In this document: positions 20,535 to 30,195 of the stretch, piece after piece
Layout: every line of letters begins with the position of its first letter
How positions within the stretch are numbered: position 1 is the first letter of the stretch
Source: an uncultured Verrucomicrobiota bacterium
GTDB taxonomy: Bacteria; Verrucomicrobiota; Verrucomicrobiia; Opitutales; Opitutaceae
NCBI GenBank assembly: GCA_903904685.1
Contig: CAIVDS010000114.1
Span: 16,165 to 80,164 of the forward strand
Direction: 5' to 3'
Length of the DNA: 64,000 nt
Notes under the pieces: model-generated
The model's database searches: none
What the model saw: only the letters and a program-made list of their open reading frames with translations
What the model was told of the DNA's origin: nothing
Translations under genes and position numbers: made by a program

Positions 20535-21080
20535 GTGTCCGCACCGCAAAGCATCCCCGCCGCCGAGATTCACGCCGCCATCGACCGGCTGGCCAAGGCC
20601 ATCGCCGAGCGCCACGGCCCCAAGGGAAACCTTCTCCTCCTCGGTATCGCCAACGGCGGCATCACTTTGACCCGCCGCCTCGCCGCCCGCATCGCGACTC
20701 TCAGCCCTCGACTTTCGGCCCGTTCCGGCACCCTCGACATCTCCTTTCATCGTGACGACATCGGCCGCCACCCGATCCCCAAGGAATTCGCGCCAACGTT
20801 GATTCCCGTCGACGTCACTGGCGCCAGCATCGTGCTGGTTGACGACGTTCTTTTTTCCGGCCGCACCATCAAGGCCGCCCTGACCGAGCTCTCTGATCAT
20901 GGCCGCGCCGCCCGCGTCGAACTTGCCATCCTCGTTGATCGCGGCTTCCGCAAACTGCCCATTGCCGCCGACTACACCGGCCTCATCCTCAAAGCAACTG
21001 AAACGGCCAAGATCGTCGTCAAACTCGATTCCGCCAATCCCGCCAATGACATGATCGCCGTCGTTCCCGCCAAACGCTGA
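20535..21080 (+). CDS. pyrR: Pyrimidine operon regulator / uracil phosphoribosyltransferase PyrR
   Basis: A 181-residue type I phosphoribosyltransferase if read from the GTG at 20535; an ATG at 20472 would add 21 residues, but these overlap the hairpin and look non-coding. The PRPP loop IVLVDDVLFSGRTIKAAL is intact (near residue 100), LGIANGGI precedes it, and VELAILVDRGFRKLP matches the PyrR C-terminal hood. PyrR senses UMP/UTP and in many bacteria binds pyr mRNA; it also has weak uracil phosphoribosyltransferase activity. It heads pyrR-pyrB-pyrC, with 42 bases to pyrB. Confidence 0.9.
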   Translation: MSAPQSIPAAEIHAAIDRLAKAIAERHGPKGNLLLLGIANGGITLTRRLAARIATLSPRLSARSGTLDISFHRDDIGRHPIPKEFAPTLIPVDVTGASIVLVDDVLFSGRTIKAALTELSDHGRAARVELAILVDRGFRKLPIAADYTGLILKATETAKIVVKLDSANPANDMIAVVPAKR

Positions 21081-21122
21081 TTCCTTTCCTCAATCCGGTA
21101 TCCCAAATCAAAAATTCCCAAG

Positions 21123-22067
<945 letters not shown>

Positions 22068-22078
22068 TTTCCCGCGCC

Positions 22079-23368
22079 ATGCCCTCCCTCTGGATCTCCA
22101 ACGCCCGCGTCATCGACCCCGCCGCCAAGCGCGACGCCGTCGGCGACCTCTTCATCAAAGACGGAAAGATCGTCGCGTCGCTCTCCGTCGCCGACAAAAA
22201 AAAGGCGAAGAAAATCGACGCCTCCGGCCTCGTCGCCTGTCCCGGCCTCGTCGATATCCACGTCCATTTCCGCGAGCCCGGCCAGACCCACAAGGAGACC
22301 ATCGAGACCGGTTCCCGCGCCGCCGCCGCCGGCGGCTTCACCAGCGTCGTCTGCATGCCCAACACCGCGCCCGTGGCCGACACCCCCGGCACCATCCAGC
22401 TCATCAACGACTCCATCAAGCGCACCGCCTGCATCAAGGTTTACCCCACCGGCTGCATCACTGTCGGAATGAAAGGCGAGGCTCTCGCGCCCATCGGCTC
22501 GCTCAAGCGCGCCGGCGTCGTCGCCATCACCGACGACGGCGACTGCGTCCAGTCCAACGAACTTATGCGCCGCGCCTGCGAATACGCCAAAATGTTCGAC
22601 CTGCCGCTCATGGATCATTGTCAGGACCACTCCATGACCGTCGGCGCGGTGATGAACGAGGGCGTCGTCTCCACCCGTCTCGGACTCAAAGGCTGGCCCA
22701 ACGCCGCCGAGGATCTCATCGTCGCGCGCAACGCCATTCTCTCGGAATACACCGGCGCCCACATCCACCTCCAGCACATCTCCTCGAAATTCTCCGTGGA
22801 TATCATCCGCCGCGCCAAAAAGCGCAACGTCCGCATCACCGCCGAGGCCACCCCTCACCACATCGCCCTCACCGACGAGTCGCTCGGCACCTACGACACC
22901 CATTTCAAGATGAATCCTCCCCTCCGCACCGAGGAGGACCGCTTGGAAATCATCTCCGGCCTGCGCGACGGAACGATCGACATCCTTGCCACCGACCACG
23001 CCCCGCACACCGACTACGAGAAGGACAAGGAGTTCGACTACGCTCCCAACGGCATCCTCGGCCTCGAAACCGCCTTGGCCGTCTCGCTCGAAATCCTCGT
23101 TCGCCAAAACAAGTTTAAGCTCCCCTTCGTCGTCGATCTACTCACCCGCAAGCCCGCAGAACTTCTCAAACTCGAAGCCGGCACGCTGGCCGTGGGCACG
23201 CCTGCCGATATCTGCCTGTTCGATCCCGACAAGAAATGGACCTACGACGCCAAGGCGGGATTCAGCAAATCCGGCAACAGCCCGTGGCATGGCCAAACCC
23301 TGCGCGGACGCGTCAAAACTACGATCGTCGACGGCCGGGCGGTCTTCGACGGCACCTGTATTCTTTGA
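22079..23368 (+). CDS. pyrC: Dihydroorotase
   Basis: A 429-residue amidohydrolase of the type I dihydroorotase class, cyclising carbamoyl aspartate to dihydroorotate. Metal ligands are visible in DIHVHFREPG (residues ~58-67), an H in MDHCQDHSM (~178-186), HLQHIS (~230) and the D of ATDHAPHTDYEK (~303-314). The ATG at 22079 gives a canonical N-terminus (MPSLWISNARVIDP). An upstream open frame reaching 21710 overlaps pyrB and is not used. Close spacing with pyrB supports co-expression and possibly a PyrB-PyrC complex. Confidence 0.97.
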   Translation: MPSLWISNARVIDPAAKRDAVGDLFIKDGKIVASLSVADKKKAKKIDASGLVACPGLVDIHVHFREPGQTHKETIETGSRAAAAGGFTSVVCMPNTAPVADTPGTIQLINDSIKRTACIKVYPTGCITVGMKGEALAPIGSLKRAGVVAITDDGDCVQSNELMRRACEYAKMFDLPLMDHCQDHSMTVGAVMNEGVVSTRLGLKGWPNAAEDLIVARNAILSEYTGAHIHLQHISSKFSVDIIRRAKKRNVRITAEATPHHIALTDESLGTYDTHFKMNPPLRTEEDRLEIISGLRDGTIDILATDHAPHTDYEKDKEFDYAPNGILGLETALAVSLEILVRQNKFKLPFVVDLLTRKPAELLKLEAGTLAVGTPADICLFDPDKKWTYDAKAGFSKSGNSPWHGQTLRGRVKTTIVDGRAVFDGTCIL

Positions 23369-23383
23369 CGGTGTCCCAGCCGC

Positions 23384-23914
23384 ATGAAGATAATCCGCCG
23401 CCCCTCTGCACTCTTGGTTACCGCTTTGATATCGCTTGCCGCAGCCGCTCCGGTCAGGGCCAACGAGGAACTCTATTTTTCCCGCAGTGATCCCGTTGAA
23501 AAAACCCTGGTTCAGGAGATTGCCCGTGCGACCAAGTCGATCCACCTGCTCATGTATTCGTTCACCGATGATGCGCTGGCCGGAGCCCTCGTTCAGGCCC
23601 AACGACGCGGCGTGGACGTGAAAATCGTTTTGGATCGCAGCCAGACCTTCGAAAAACATTCCCTCGCAAATTTCATTCTCGAAAAACTCGGCCCTGCGCG
23701 ATGCGAGTTTCGCACGGGCAAAGGCCGCGGCATCATGCACGAGAAGATGGCGATTTACGACGATGCCGACGTGTCGATGGGCAGCTTTAACTGGACTGAT
23801 AACGCCCGTGACAACAACTGGGAGAATCTCGACATTATCCACGACGCGAAAATCGCCGCTTCTTGTGAACGAGAGTTCCAGCGGGTGTGGTCCAGTCCGG
23901 ACAAAGACAAGTGA
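23384..23914 (+). CDS. Secreted phospholipase D-like (Nuc-type) protein
   Basis: A 176-residue protein with a signal peptide (residues 1-~26, cut near VRANEE). It contains one HKD motif, H119-x-K121-x4-D126 (MHEKMAIYD), followed by GSFNWTDNA, the arrangement of the small PLD-superfamily endonuclease Nuc, which dimerises to build one active site from two HKD motifs. Expected site of action is periplasmic or outside. It starts 15 bases after pyrC but shares no pathway with it. Substrate could be DNA or phosphodiester lipid; nuclease is more likely from the length. Confidence 0.85.
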   Translation: MKIIRRPSALLVTALISLAAAAPVRANEELYFSRSDPVEKTLVQEIARATKSIHLLMYSFTDDALAGALVQAQRRGVDVKIVLDRSQTFEKHSLANFILEKLGPARCEFRTGKGRGIMHEKMAIYDDADVSMGSFNWTDNARDNNWENLDIIHDAKIAASCEREFQRVWSSPDKDK

Positions 23915-23958
23915 TCCCCGTTCGTCACGCTAAGGGTGGATCGCCCGCCCATTAACGC

Positions 23959-24810
23959 ATGTCCGCCCCCCTGACTTCACCTTCCCCCATCCTCACCACG
24001 ATCGAAATCGCGCTTTGGGTTGTCGGCCTGATCATATTGTGGCGGGTTCAATTCGGACAAACCAGTCGCGACAAAACTCCGGACCGGCTCACTCCGTGGG
24101 AACTGTTGCCCACATCAATTCTAGCAATGGCGCTGTGCGTCATCAGCGGCGGATGGCTCGCCCAATATATCGTTTCCAACCTGAGCAATCATGCGCTCGG
24201 ACCCGCTGCGCACGACGTGGAACTGTGGGAACTGGTTCAGGGTATTGCCCTCCAACTGGGTTTGCTGGCCGGTGTCATCGTCTCGGTTTTCCTTGTCCGT
24301 TTTGCAAAGCAAAAACCGGCCCTTGCCGACGCGATTTCACCGACTCCATACCCGCATCCTTTGCTTGCCGCAGTCGGCACTTTCCTGATCGCACTATCGG
24401 TTCTCACCATCGTCGGCTACGTTTGGAAAAAGGGACTGGAAGCGCTCGGCCTCGATGTTTCCGAGCAGGATGCGGTGGAGATTTTCCAGCAGGCCGACTC
24501 GCCGACCAAACTGATCGTCTTCATCGGGCTGGCGGTAATCGTGGCGCCCCTCACCGAAGAACTGATTTTTCGGGCGGGTCTGTTTCGTTATCTGCGCACT
24601 CGGGTGCCACGCTGGATCGCCCTGCTGGTCCCCGCCGCCCTTTTCGCCGCCCTCCACTCCAACTTGGTCGCCTTTGTCCCCCTGCTGCTGCTCGGCGTCT
24701 TGTTCTCCCTCGCCTACGAACGCACCGGACGCATCTCCGTCACGATCGTCGCTCATGGGCTTTTCAATTTGCACACGATCTTGTTGATCCTTGCCGGCGT
24801 GACATCCTGA
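23959..24810 (+). CDS. CPBP-family intramembrane metalloprotease
   Basis: A 283-residue membrane protein with about seven hydrophobic segments. The CPBP/Abi (CAAX prenyl protease 2) motifs are present: EExxxR at 200-205 (EELIFR), an FAALHSN segment with H233, and a third motif in VAHGLFNLH near residues 266-274. These residues make the proposed glutamate/histidine active site in the membrane. Substrates of bacterial members are mostly unknown; some are linked to bacteriocin immunity. It follows the PLD-like gene by 44 bases. Confidence 0.88.
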   Translation: MSAPLTSPSPILTTIEIALWVVGLIILWRVQFGQTSRDKTPDRLTPWELLPTSILAMALCVISGGWLAQYIVSNLSNHALGPAAHDVELWELVQGIALQLGLLAGVIVSVFLVRFAKQKPALADAISPTPYPHPLLAAVGTFLIALSVLTIVGYVWKKGLEALGLDVSEQDAVEIFQQADSPTKLIVFIGLAVIVAPLTEELIFRAGLFRYLRTRVPRWIALLVPAALFAALHSNLVAFVPLLLLGVLFSLAYERTGRISVTIVAHGLFNLHTILLILAGVTS

Positions 24811-25198
24811 TCCCTGCTCCTAAAGGAACCGCAGGAATCACCTGCCCTAGCTCGGTTCGCTTGCGGGAGGCAACCAGGCAAAAGCGACCTGGATCGTAAA
24901 TCCACAATGGCCGGCTAACCACTTACGGCTTGTCATCATGAGTTTTTCACCCTCATGTTTTGGTCGTCGCGTCCTTTCATTTTTTATATGTTACGACAGC
25001 ACACCGCGCACAGGTTACTGGCATCACCGCCAAACCGGAGTATCCCCTGATCGCAGAGACACCGCCTTGGTGTTTACCGATAAACTCATTTGGAAAATCG
25101 CCTGAAGCCAAAACCGTATCGGGCACGCTCCATCCCAGGCCTTTTCCTTTGTTTCTCATTTCCGACTGCTCACCCCAAACCCTAAAGACCACATCCCC
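24811..25198. other. intergenic stretch, probable promoter region
   Basis: 388 bases between the protease and barrel genes. I see no credible gene, tRNA or strong terminator. The AT-richer part around 24900-25000 could hold the promoter of the barrel gene, but I cannot pick a -35/-10 pair with confidence. Confidence 0.4.
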
Positions 25199-26425
25199 AT
25201 GCGCACCAAGATCTCTTCGCTCTTCGTCGCCGGCCTCATAGCCGTCTCCTCCGCCCTCGCCGCCAACCTCTTCGAAGTAACCGCCACCGATGGCTTCACC
25301 ACCCAGACGTTCAGCAACTCGAACGTGCTCGATCTCATCAAGACGACCATCCAAGACACGACCCTGATATTCCCGGTCGGCATCACCACCGCCGACCTGA
25401 CCTTTCTCGGTGTCCCCAAAGCCATCAGTTACAATCTTAACCCCGCCGGCACCAGTTCCACGCTCACCATCCCCTCCATCGGCTTTACCCGCACCTTCAC
25501 CGGCGCCAACCGCGCGGCGGTTTACAGCGCCATGCAGGATTTCCTTAAAACGGATGGCTCGGGTGTGCTCGCCCGCTTCCTCAAGGAGATGGCCAAGCAG
25601 TCCCCCGTAGCCGTCACGGACGGCAACCCCAATGCCAGCACGGCCGTCGCTGCCAATGGTATCTTTATGTCGGAAGGATTCACCCCGGCCGACCAACTAT
25701 CCTTTGAGGGAAACGCGCCCCGGCCTAATTTTGGAGGTTTCGGCATCGGTTTTAACAGCGGTCGGTTCGCCGCCAAGGTCGCCGGCGGCACCCTTAGCGG
25801 CGAATTCGCCGAACTCGGTTTGACTTGGTTCAATCTCGGCCTTGGCGACCGCGTGCGCCTGCTCGCGCCCTTTTCCGCCAGTTACCTCACCATTGATAAT
25901 ACCGCCGTTTACGGTGTCGGCCAGTCGCTGTCCCTCCCGATTCGCATCCTGATCATGGATAAAACCAACCCGTGGAACTGGCGCCTCACTCCCGTCGCCG
26001 GCATCAGCGCACGCGCCTCCATCGATGCCCTTTCGGGCGCGGTCATCTGGCACGCCGGCTTGGTCAACTCCATCGACTACCGGGTCAACCACCGCCTGAT
26101 CGTCTGTCTCGTCGACCAGCTCACCACCCACCAAGGCCTGCCCGTTAAATACGGAGACTACTCCTTCGATTCCGAAGTCGACCAGCTCATCGCCAAGAAC
26201 GGCCTCCGCCTCGTCACCCCGCTCACCAAGCGTCTCATCGGTGATCTCTATTTCATCGACACCCGATTCCTCAACGCCGCCGCCGTGAAACAATTCGAGA
26301 CGGTCGGCGCATCCATCTCCCTCCGCGCCACCAAAAAATACAAACTCTCCCTCGCCGCCAACTACGACTTTGGCAACAACTACAAAGCCTACTCGGTCGG
26401 CCTCACCTCCGCTTGGAACTGGTAA
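25199..26425 (+). CDS. Probable outer-membrane beta-barrel protein
   Basis: A 408-residue protein with a signal peptide (MRTKISS..., cleavage near ALAAN). The second half is dominated by alternating strands with aromatic ends (LGLTWFNLGLG, KYKLSLAANYDF, YSVGLTSAWNW) and the chain ends in an aromatic residue (W), as required for BAM-dependent insertion. The N-terminal ~150 residues look like a plug or passenger region. No specific porin or transporter family is recognised. It is monocistronic, followed by a strong terminator at 26448-26477. Confidence 0.7.
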   Translation: MRTKISSLFVAGLIAVSSALAANLFEVTATDGFTTQTFSNSNVLDLIKTTIQDTTLIFPVGITTADLTFLGVPKAISYNLNPAGTSSTLTIPSIGFTRTFTGANRAAVYSAMQDFLKTDGSGVLARFLKEMAKQSPVAVTDGNPNASTAVAANGIFMSEGFTPADQLSFEGNAPRPNFGGFGIGFNSGRFAAKVAGGTLSGEFAELGLTWFNLGLGDRVRLLAPFSASYLTIDNTAVYGVGQSLSLPIRILIMDKTNPWNWRLTPVAGISARASIDALSGAVIWHAGLVNSIDYRVNHRLIVCLVDQLTTHQGLPVKYGDYSFDSEVDQLIAKNGLRLVTPLTKRLIGDLYFIDTRFLNAAAVKQFETVGASISLRATKKYKLSLAANYDFGNNYKAYSVGLTSAWNW

Positions 26426-26447
26426 AACCACGTCCGGCCTTTGCGCA

Positions 26448-26477
26448 GACCCGGTGCATGCCGCCGGGTCTTTTTTT
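26448..26477 (+). terminator. Rho-independent terminator after the barrel gene
   Basis: GACCCGG (26448-26454) pairs with CCGGGTC (26464-26470) around a nine-base loop and is followed directly by seven T residues (26471-26477). Confidence 0.9.
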
Positions 26478-26558
26478 GCGCCAACGCTGGCGACCAATGC
26501 ATCGCCCGCTCTGAGCTTGTGAGGCTGCGGTGTCTTTCATCACCATTCCTGCCTTCCC

Positions 26559-27506
26559 GTGCATCCCTTCACCGACAACCCGGCCGAGGCCGTATCATCG
26601 CTTGGCGAGCTGAAACTCATCGCCGCCATCCGACGCTGGCTTGGCGACGCCACCCCGGATGCCCCGTTCGGCATCGGCGATGATTGTGCCATCCTGCCGG
26701 TCTCCTCCAGACGCCAGCTCGTGACGGTCGATCCGGTGATCTACGGACGGCATTTTAACGACACGGTTGCCGCCAACGCCGTCGGTCAAAAGCTGCTTAA
26801 ACGCAATCTCAGCGACATCGCCGCCATGGGTGGACGTCCACGCGCGGCGGTCATTGCCCTGGCGTTGTCTCCGCAACTAAAGATGCGCTGGCTCGCCGGC
26901 TTCTACCGCGGACTGGCCGCGGCCAGCCGGCGCTACAAGGTTCCCATCGTCGGCGGCGACATCGCCCAGCAGCCAGAAGGATTTGCGGCCACGCTCACCC
27001 TGATCGGTGAAGCCGCCACGGATCGCGTGCTCACCCGCCAGGGATCCAAAACCGGTGACTGGATCTATGTGACGGGCAGACTCGGCGGCAGCCTTCTCGG
27101 CCATCAACATCGCTTTACCCCGAGACTCAAAGAAGGCCGGTGGCTCGCTACTCGCCGCGAAGTTCGATCAATGATGGACGTGAGCGATGGCGTGGCCAAG
27201 GATGTGTTCGCTTTGACGCAGACGGGGGCGGTTCCCGCGTTGGAGGCTTCACTCATTCCCATCAGCGCCGCTGCGAGGCTCCGCGCACGGAATAGTTCAA
27301 AGTCTCCATTGCACCATGCGCTAACCGATGGCGAAGATTACGAGTTGCTTCTGACGGTCGCCGCCCGCGCCGATCGAGCCGCATTCGAAGCCGCGTGGAA
27401 GAAAAAATTCACAATCCGTCTGAGCTGCATCGGGCGATTCGCGCGGGCGACTTCTCCCAAACATATCAATCTGCAGGCCTTTCATGGCTATGAACATCTT
27501 CGCTAA
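26559..27506 (+). CDS. thiL: Thiamine-monophosphate kinase
   Basis: A 315-residue AIR-synthase-fold kinase making thiamine diphosphate from thiamine monophosphate and ATP. Family motifs are present: FGIGDDCAILP (residues ~38-48), the metal/ATP segment LLKRNLSDIAAMGG (~79-92), GGDIAQQP (~131-138), MDVSDGVAKDV (~205-215) and DGEDYELL (~256-263). The GTG start at 26559 fits best; no closer ATG is in frame. The 3' end overlaps tsaE by 23 bases, so the two are probably co-translated. Confidence 0.93.
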   Translation: MHPFTDNPAEAVSSLGELKLIAAIRRWLGDATPDAPFGIGDDCAILPVSSRRQLVTVDPVIYGRHFNDTVAANAVGQKLLKRNLSDIAAMGGRPRAAVIALALSPQLKMRWLAGFYRGLAAASRRYKVPIVGGDIAQQPEGFAATLTLIGEAATDRVLTRQGSKTGDWIYVTGRLGGSLLGHQHRFTPRLKEGRWLATRREVRSMMDVSDGVAKDVFALTQTGAVPALEASLIPISAAARLRARNSSKSPLHHALTDGEDYELLLTVAARADRAAFEAAWKKKFTIRLSCIGRFARATSPKHINLQAFHGYEHLR

Positions 27507-27927
27507 ACTCCGCTCCGGAGTCACCACTTCCTCGGCACTGGAGACACGCACGCTGGCCCATGAACTGGCGGCCGCACTGCCGGCCGATGCAACGCTCGCA
27601 TTACATGGCGATCTCGGTGTGGGTAAAACGACATTTGTCCAAGGTCTGGCGCATGGACTGGGCATCGCTGATGCGGTGACCAGCCCCACCTTCCCCATTT
27701 TCACGCTGCACCGCGGAGGCGCACGAACCCTTGTCCACCTTGACGCCTACCGCCTCGAAAATGACCGCCAGATCGAATCGCTGATGCTGGAGGATTTTCT
27801 CATCAGCCCGTGGTGCATGGCGGTGGAGTGGCCGGAGAAAATCGCCGCATGGATTCCGAAAAACGCCTTCCATCTGGACCTCGGCATTACGCCGGAAGAG
27901 CGGCATACGATTCGATTACGGTCATAA
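27484..27927 (+). CDS. tsaE: tRNA threonylcarbamoyladenosine biosynthesis protein TsaE
   Basis: A 147-residue P-loop ATPase needed with TsaB and TsaD for t6A37 formation on tRNAs reading ANN codons. Walker A is GDLGVGKTT (residues ~43-51), SPTFPIF (~67-73) and HLDAYRLE (~86-93) are TsaE signatures, and a VEWPEKI segment (~116-122) is the conserved tryptophan region. It overlaps thiL by 23 bases; the second ATG six bases in is an equally good start. A hairpin just after its stop can serve as terminator for the convergent gene. Confidence 0.95.
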   Translation: MAMNIFAKLRSGVTTSSALETRTLAHELAAALPADATLALHGDLGVGKTTFVQGLAHGLGIADAVTSPTFPIFTLHRGGARTLVHLDAYRLENDRQIESLMLEDFLISPWCMAVEWPEKIAAWIPKNAFHLDLGITPEERHTIRLRS

Positions 27928-27951
27928 AAAAGCCGCCCTTTTCAGGACGGC
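27926..27951 (-). terminator. Terminator of the RG-rich protein gene
   Basis: On the minus strand GCCGTCC (27951-27945) pairs with GGGCGGC (27938-27932), allowing one G-U pair, around a six-base loop and is followed by six T residues (27931-27926). It lies ten bases past the minus-strand stop and overlaps the tsaE stop, so it may also slow plus-strand transcription. Confidence 0.8.
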
Positions 27952-27960
27952 CTTCGCAAA

Positions 27961-29820
27961 TCAACTGGCGGGGGTTTCGGGAGCTGGCTCTTCGGGAATC
28001 GGAGCAGCTTCGGCAACCGGCTCGGCGGCTGGCTCGGCGGCTGGCTCGGCAACCGCTGGTGTTTCCGCAACCGGCGCCTCCGGGAAATTCTCCGGATCAT
28101 GCTCGGCTCCCTCGATCTCCTTTTTACGGGCATCGACCACGGCAGGCGCGGCAAAGAGGCGTCCATCGATGAACTCCGTGACGTAGCCCTCGGAAACCAG
28201 CCAGCGCAAATCGCCGACCAACCGGTTCAACTTGCCCTGTTGTTCGGCTGTAAGCGGCGTGCTGGACGCAGCCGGAGCCGTCGTTTCCGCGGCAACTCCC
28301 TCGACCGGCGCAACCGGTTCGGCTGGCTTCGAGACAACCGGCGCGGCAAAGCCGAAAAACTTCTCGGCCAGCTCGCTGGCCTTGATCATCGGATGCGCCT
28401 CGATGAAGGCGATGAGCGCGCCGATCGAGTCGGCGAACGTCTGGCCGGGCACGCGGAACTTGCGTTTCACGGCGCAAACATAGCTGACGCCCTTGGAACC
28501 CTTCTTGAAGATCGTGAAACTCTCGCGACGCAGACGGCCGCGCAGTGCGTTGGCGGTGTCCAAGGGGAACCGGCGCTGACGCTCAAGCGCGCCTTCCAAG
28601 GTGCGACGGAGCTCGCCCTGCGGCAGCGTCTCCATGTTTTTCCCATGAAAACGCACGGCGTCCGTCGTGCGCACGACTTTGTCGCGCGCCTCGGCCAGCA
28701 GATATTGGCGGGCCTCTTCAATCGTATCGAAGGCCGGCGCGGGCACAGGCTCGGGAGCGGGTGCAACGGGAGCGGCCTCGCCCTCGGCGGGAACCGTAGG
28801 CTCCACGGGAGCCACCGTCGTCGGTGCCGATGCCTGCTTCCACGTGTACCGCGTAGCCTTCTTCATCTTTGCAAGCCACTGGGCGATGGCCTCGGGATCG
28901 CGAACAGACTCGATGCGGCTGCGATAAACCTCGAACGGCAACTTTATGTGTGCGGCATGGTGCTGCTGCACGATCTGGTTGTAACGGTGGTAATTGGGCG
29001 GCCCGAGCAATTCGCCCGTGACGGTGCACTTGTTGACCACCTGAAAATTCCCCTTGGGCGCATCGATCTCCACCTCGGCCACGTCAAAAAACTGGCCCAG
29101 ATGTTTTTCAAAAACATGGGCGATGGCGGCGGCCTCGTTCTCAAACGGAACACCATCGGGCACGGAGACGGCGAACGGCGCCGGTTTGGGCGCGTCTGGC
29201 GCAGCCCCCTCGGGAACCTTGTGCTGGACGACCGCCACGAAACGATCGTTCTTGCCGATGATCACTCGGGCGATCTCGAAAAGTTCGTAGGTGCGGCAGG
29301 AACTGCGGATGACCTTGGCCAGCGCGGAAAACCCGGTGTCCTCGGGATAAAAGGTAACGTTGAAGAACGGACTGATATAGGGGCCTTGATCGCGCACCGG
29401 AAATCCGCCTTCACGCGGACCACCGAAACGCTGGCCACCGTCACGACGGGGGCCGCCACCACGGAATTCACCACGGTCTTGTTGTCCCGCAGGACCTTCG
29501 CGGCGCGGGCCGCGTGATTCAAACCCGCCCTCGCGTGGCGTGCCGGCTGGCTTGTCGCCCGCAGGCGCACTGCCCTCGTTGCCTGGTGCACCGGCAGGCT
29601 TGCGAAAGCCTCGACGATCACGGGGCGCACCCGGGCCGCCACCGGGTCCTTCGCGACGAGGACGGTCATCGCGGCGGGATTCACGTCCGCCGTCAGATTT
29701 ACCCGCAGGCGTTGACTTGTCCTGAGTCCACTGCGTGCCAAAGCTGAAGCTTTGAAGTTGGGCCAAATCGATTTTGTTAAAATCCTTGGCGGGTTTGTCG
29801 TTAGAAGACGTCTCGTCCAT
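27961..29820 (-). CDS. Large RG-rich protein with alanine/proline-rich tail, unknown
   Basis: A 619-residue protein. Residues ~40-165 are low-complexity, rich in R, G, D, P and E with many RRDG, RGG and RREG steps, like RGG-type RNA-binding disordered regions. A folded part follows (PYISPFFNVTFYPEDTGFSAL onward through residue ~330), then a linker rich in A, P and V, a second folded part (~375-460, including LRGRLRRESFTIFKKGSKG), and an acidic A/P/E tail with repeated PAAEPAAEP. The ATG at 29820 (MDETSSND) gives a better N-terminus than one at 29847. RNA binding is inferred only from composition. It resembles uncharacterised verrucomicrobial proteins in style; no named family. It is divergent from tRNA-Leu. 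Confidence 0.6.
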   Translation of the reverse strand: MDETSSNDKPAKDFNKIDLAQLQSFSFGTQWTQDKSTPAGKSDGGRESRRDDRPRREGPGGGPGAPRDRRGFRKPAGAPGNEGSAPAGDKPAGTPREGGFESRGPRREGPAGQQDRGEFRGGGPRRDGGQRFGGPREGGFPVRDQGPYISPFFNVTFYPEDTGFSALAKVIRSSCRTYELFEIARVIIGKNDRFVAVVQHKVPEGAAPDAPKPAPFAVSVPDGVPFENEAAAIAHVFEKHLGQFFDVAEVEIDAPKGNFQVVNKCTVTGELLGPPNYHRYNQIVQQHHAAHIKLPFEVYRSRIESVRDPEAIAQWLAKMKKATRYTWKQASAPTTVAPVEPTVPAEGEAAPVAPAPEPVPAPAFDTIEEARQYLLAEARDKVVRTTDAVRFHGKNMETLPQGELRRTLEGALERQRRFPLDTANALRGRLRRESFTIFKKGSKGVSYVCAVKRKFRVPGQTFADSIGALIAFIEAHPMIKASELAEKFFGFAAPVVSKPAEPVAPVEGVAAETTAPAASSTPLTAEQQGKLNRLVGDLRWLVSEGYVTEFIDGRLFAAPAVVDARKKEIEGAEHDPENFPEAPVAETPAVAEPAAEPAAEPVAEAAPIPEEPAPETPAS

Positions 29821-30013
29821 GCGGAGTCGGTGCGGGATGAATCCCACGTAGGTGTTTACTGAAGGGCTGTCTTAGTGGCGCAAATGCGCATTACGACTGT
29901 CTTCAGAGGCACGAGAGTAGCAAGCAGTTTCCCAAGGAAGGAAAATACATTTCGAGGCTTTACACGGCAGCGAAGATTTATCTTAGTCCGCCTTCCTCTC
30001 AGTAGTCAGCAAT

Positions 30014-30098
30014 GCTCGGGTGGTGGAATTGGTAGACACACACGTTTGAGGGGCGTGTGCCGAAAGGCGTAAGGGTTCGAGTCCCTTCCCGAGCACCA
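30014..30098 (+). tRNA. tRNA-Leu (anticodon GAG)
   Basis: Acceptor stem GCTCGGG (30014-30020) pairs with CCCGAGC (30088-30094), then discriminator A and an encoded CCA (30096-30098). The D arm TGGTGGAATTGGTAGACA, an anticodon loop TTGAGGG with GAG, a long variable arm (class II) and a T arm GGGTTCGAGTCCC are all present. It reads CUC/CUU leucine codons. The island integrase gene starts about 100 bases downstream, so its 3' end is the likely attachment site. Confidence 0.96.
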
Positions 30099-30195
30099 TC
30101 TTTCTCAGAGGTAAAAAGCCCCAAGGGGCTAATACTCAGGCCAAAATAACTGGCATGAGTAGGTTGACGAGACCTGCAACGGAATGGAGGTCTCT

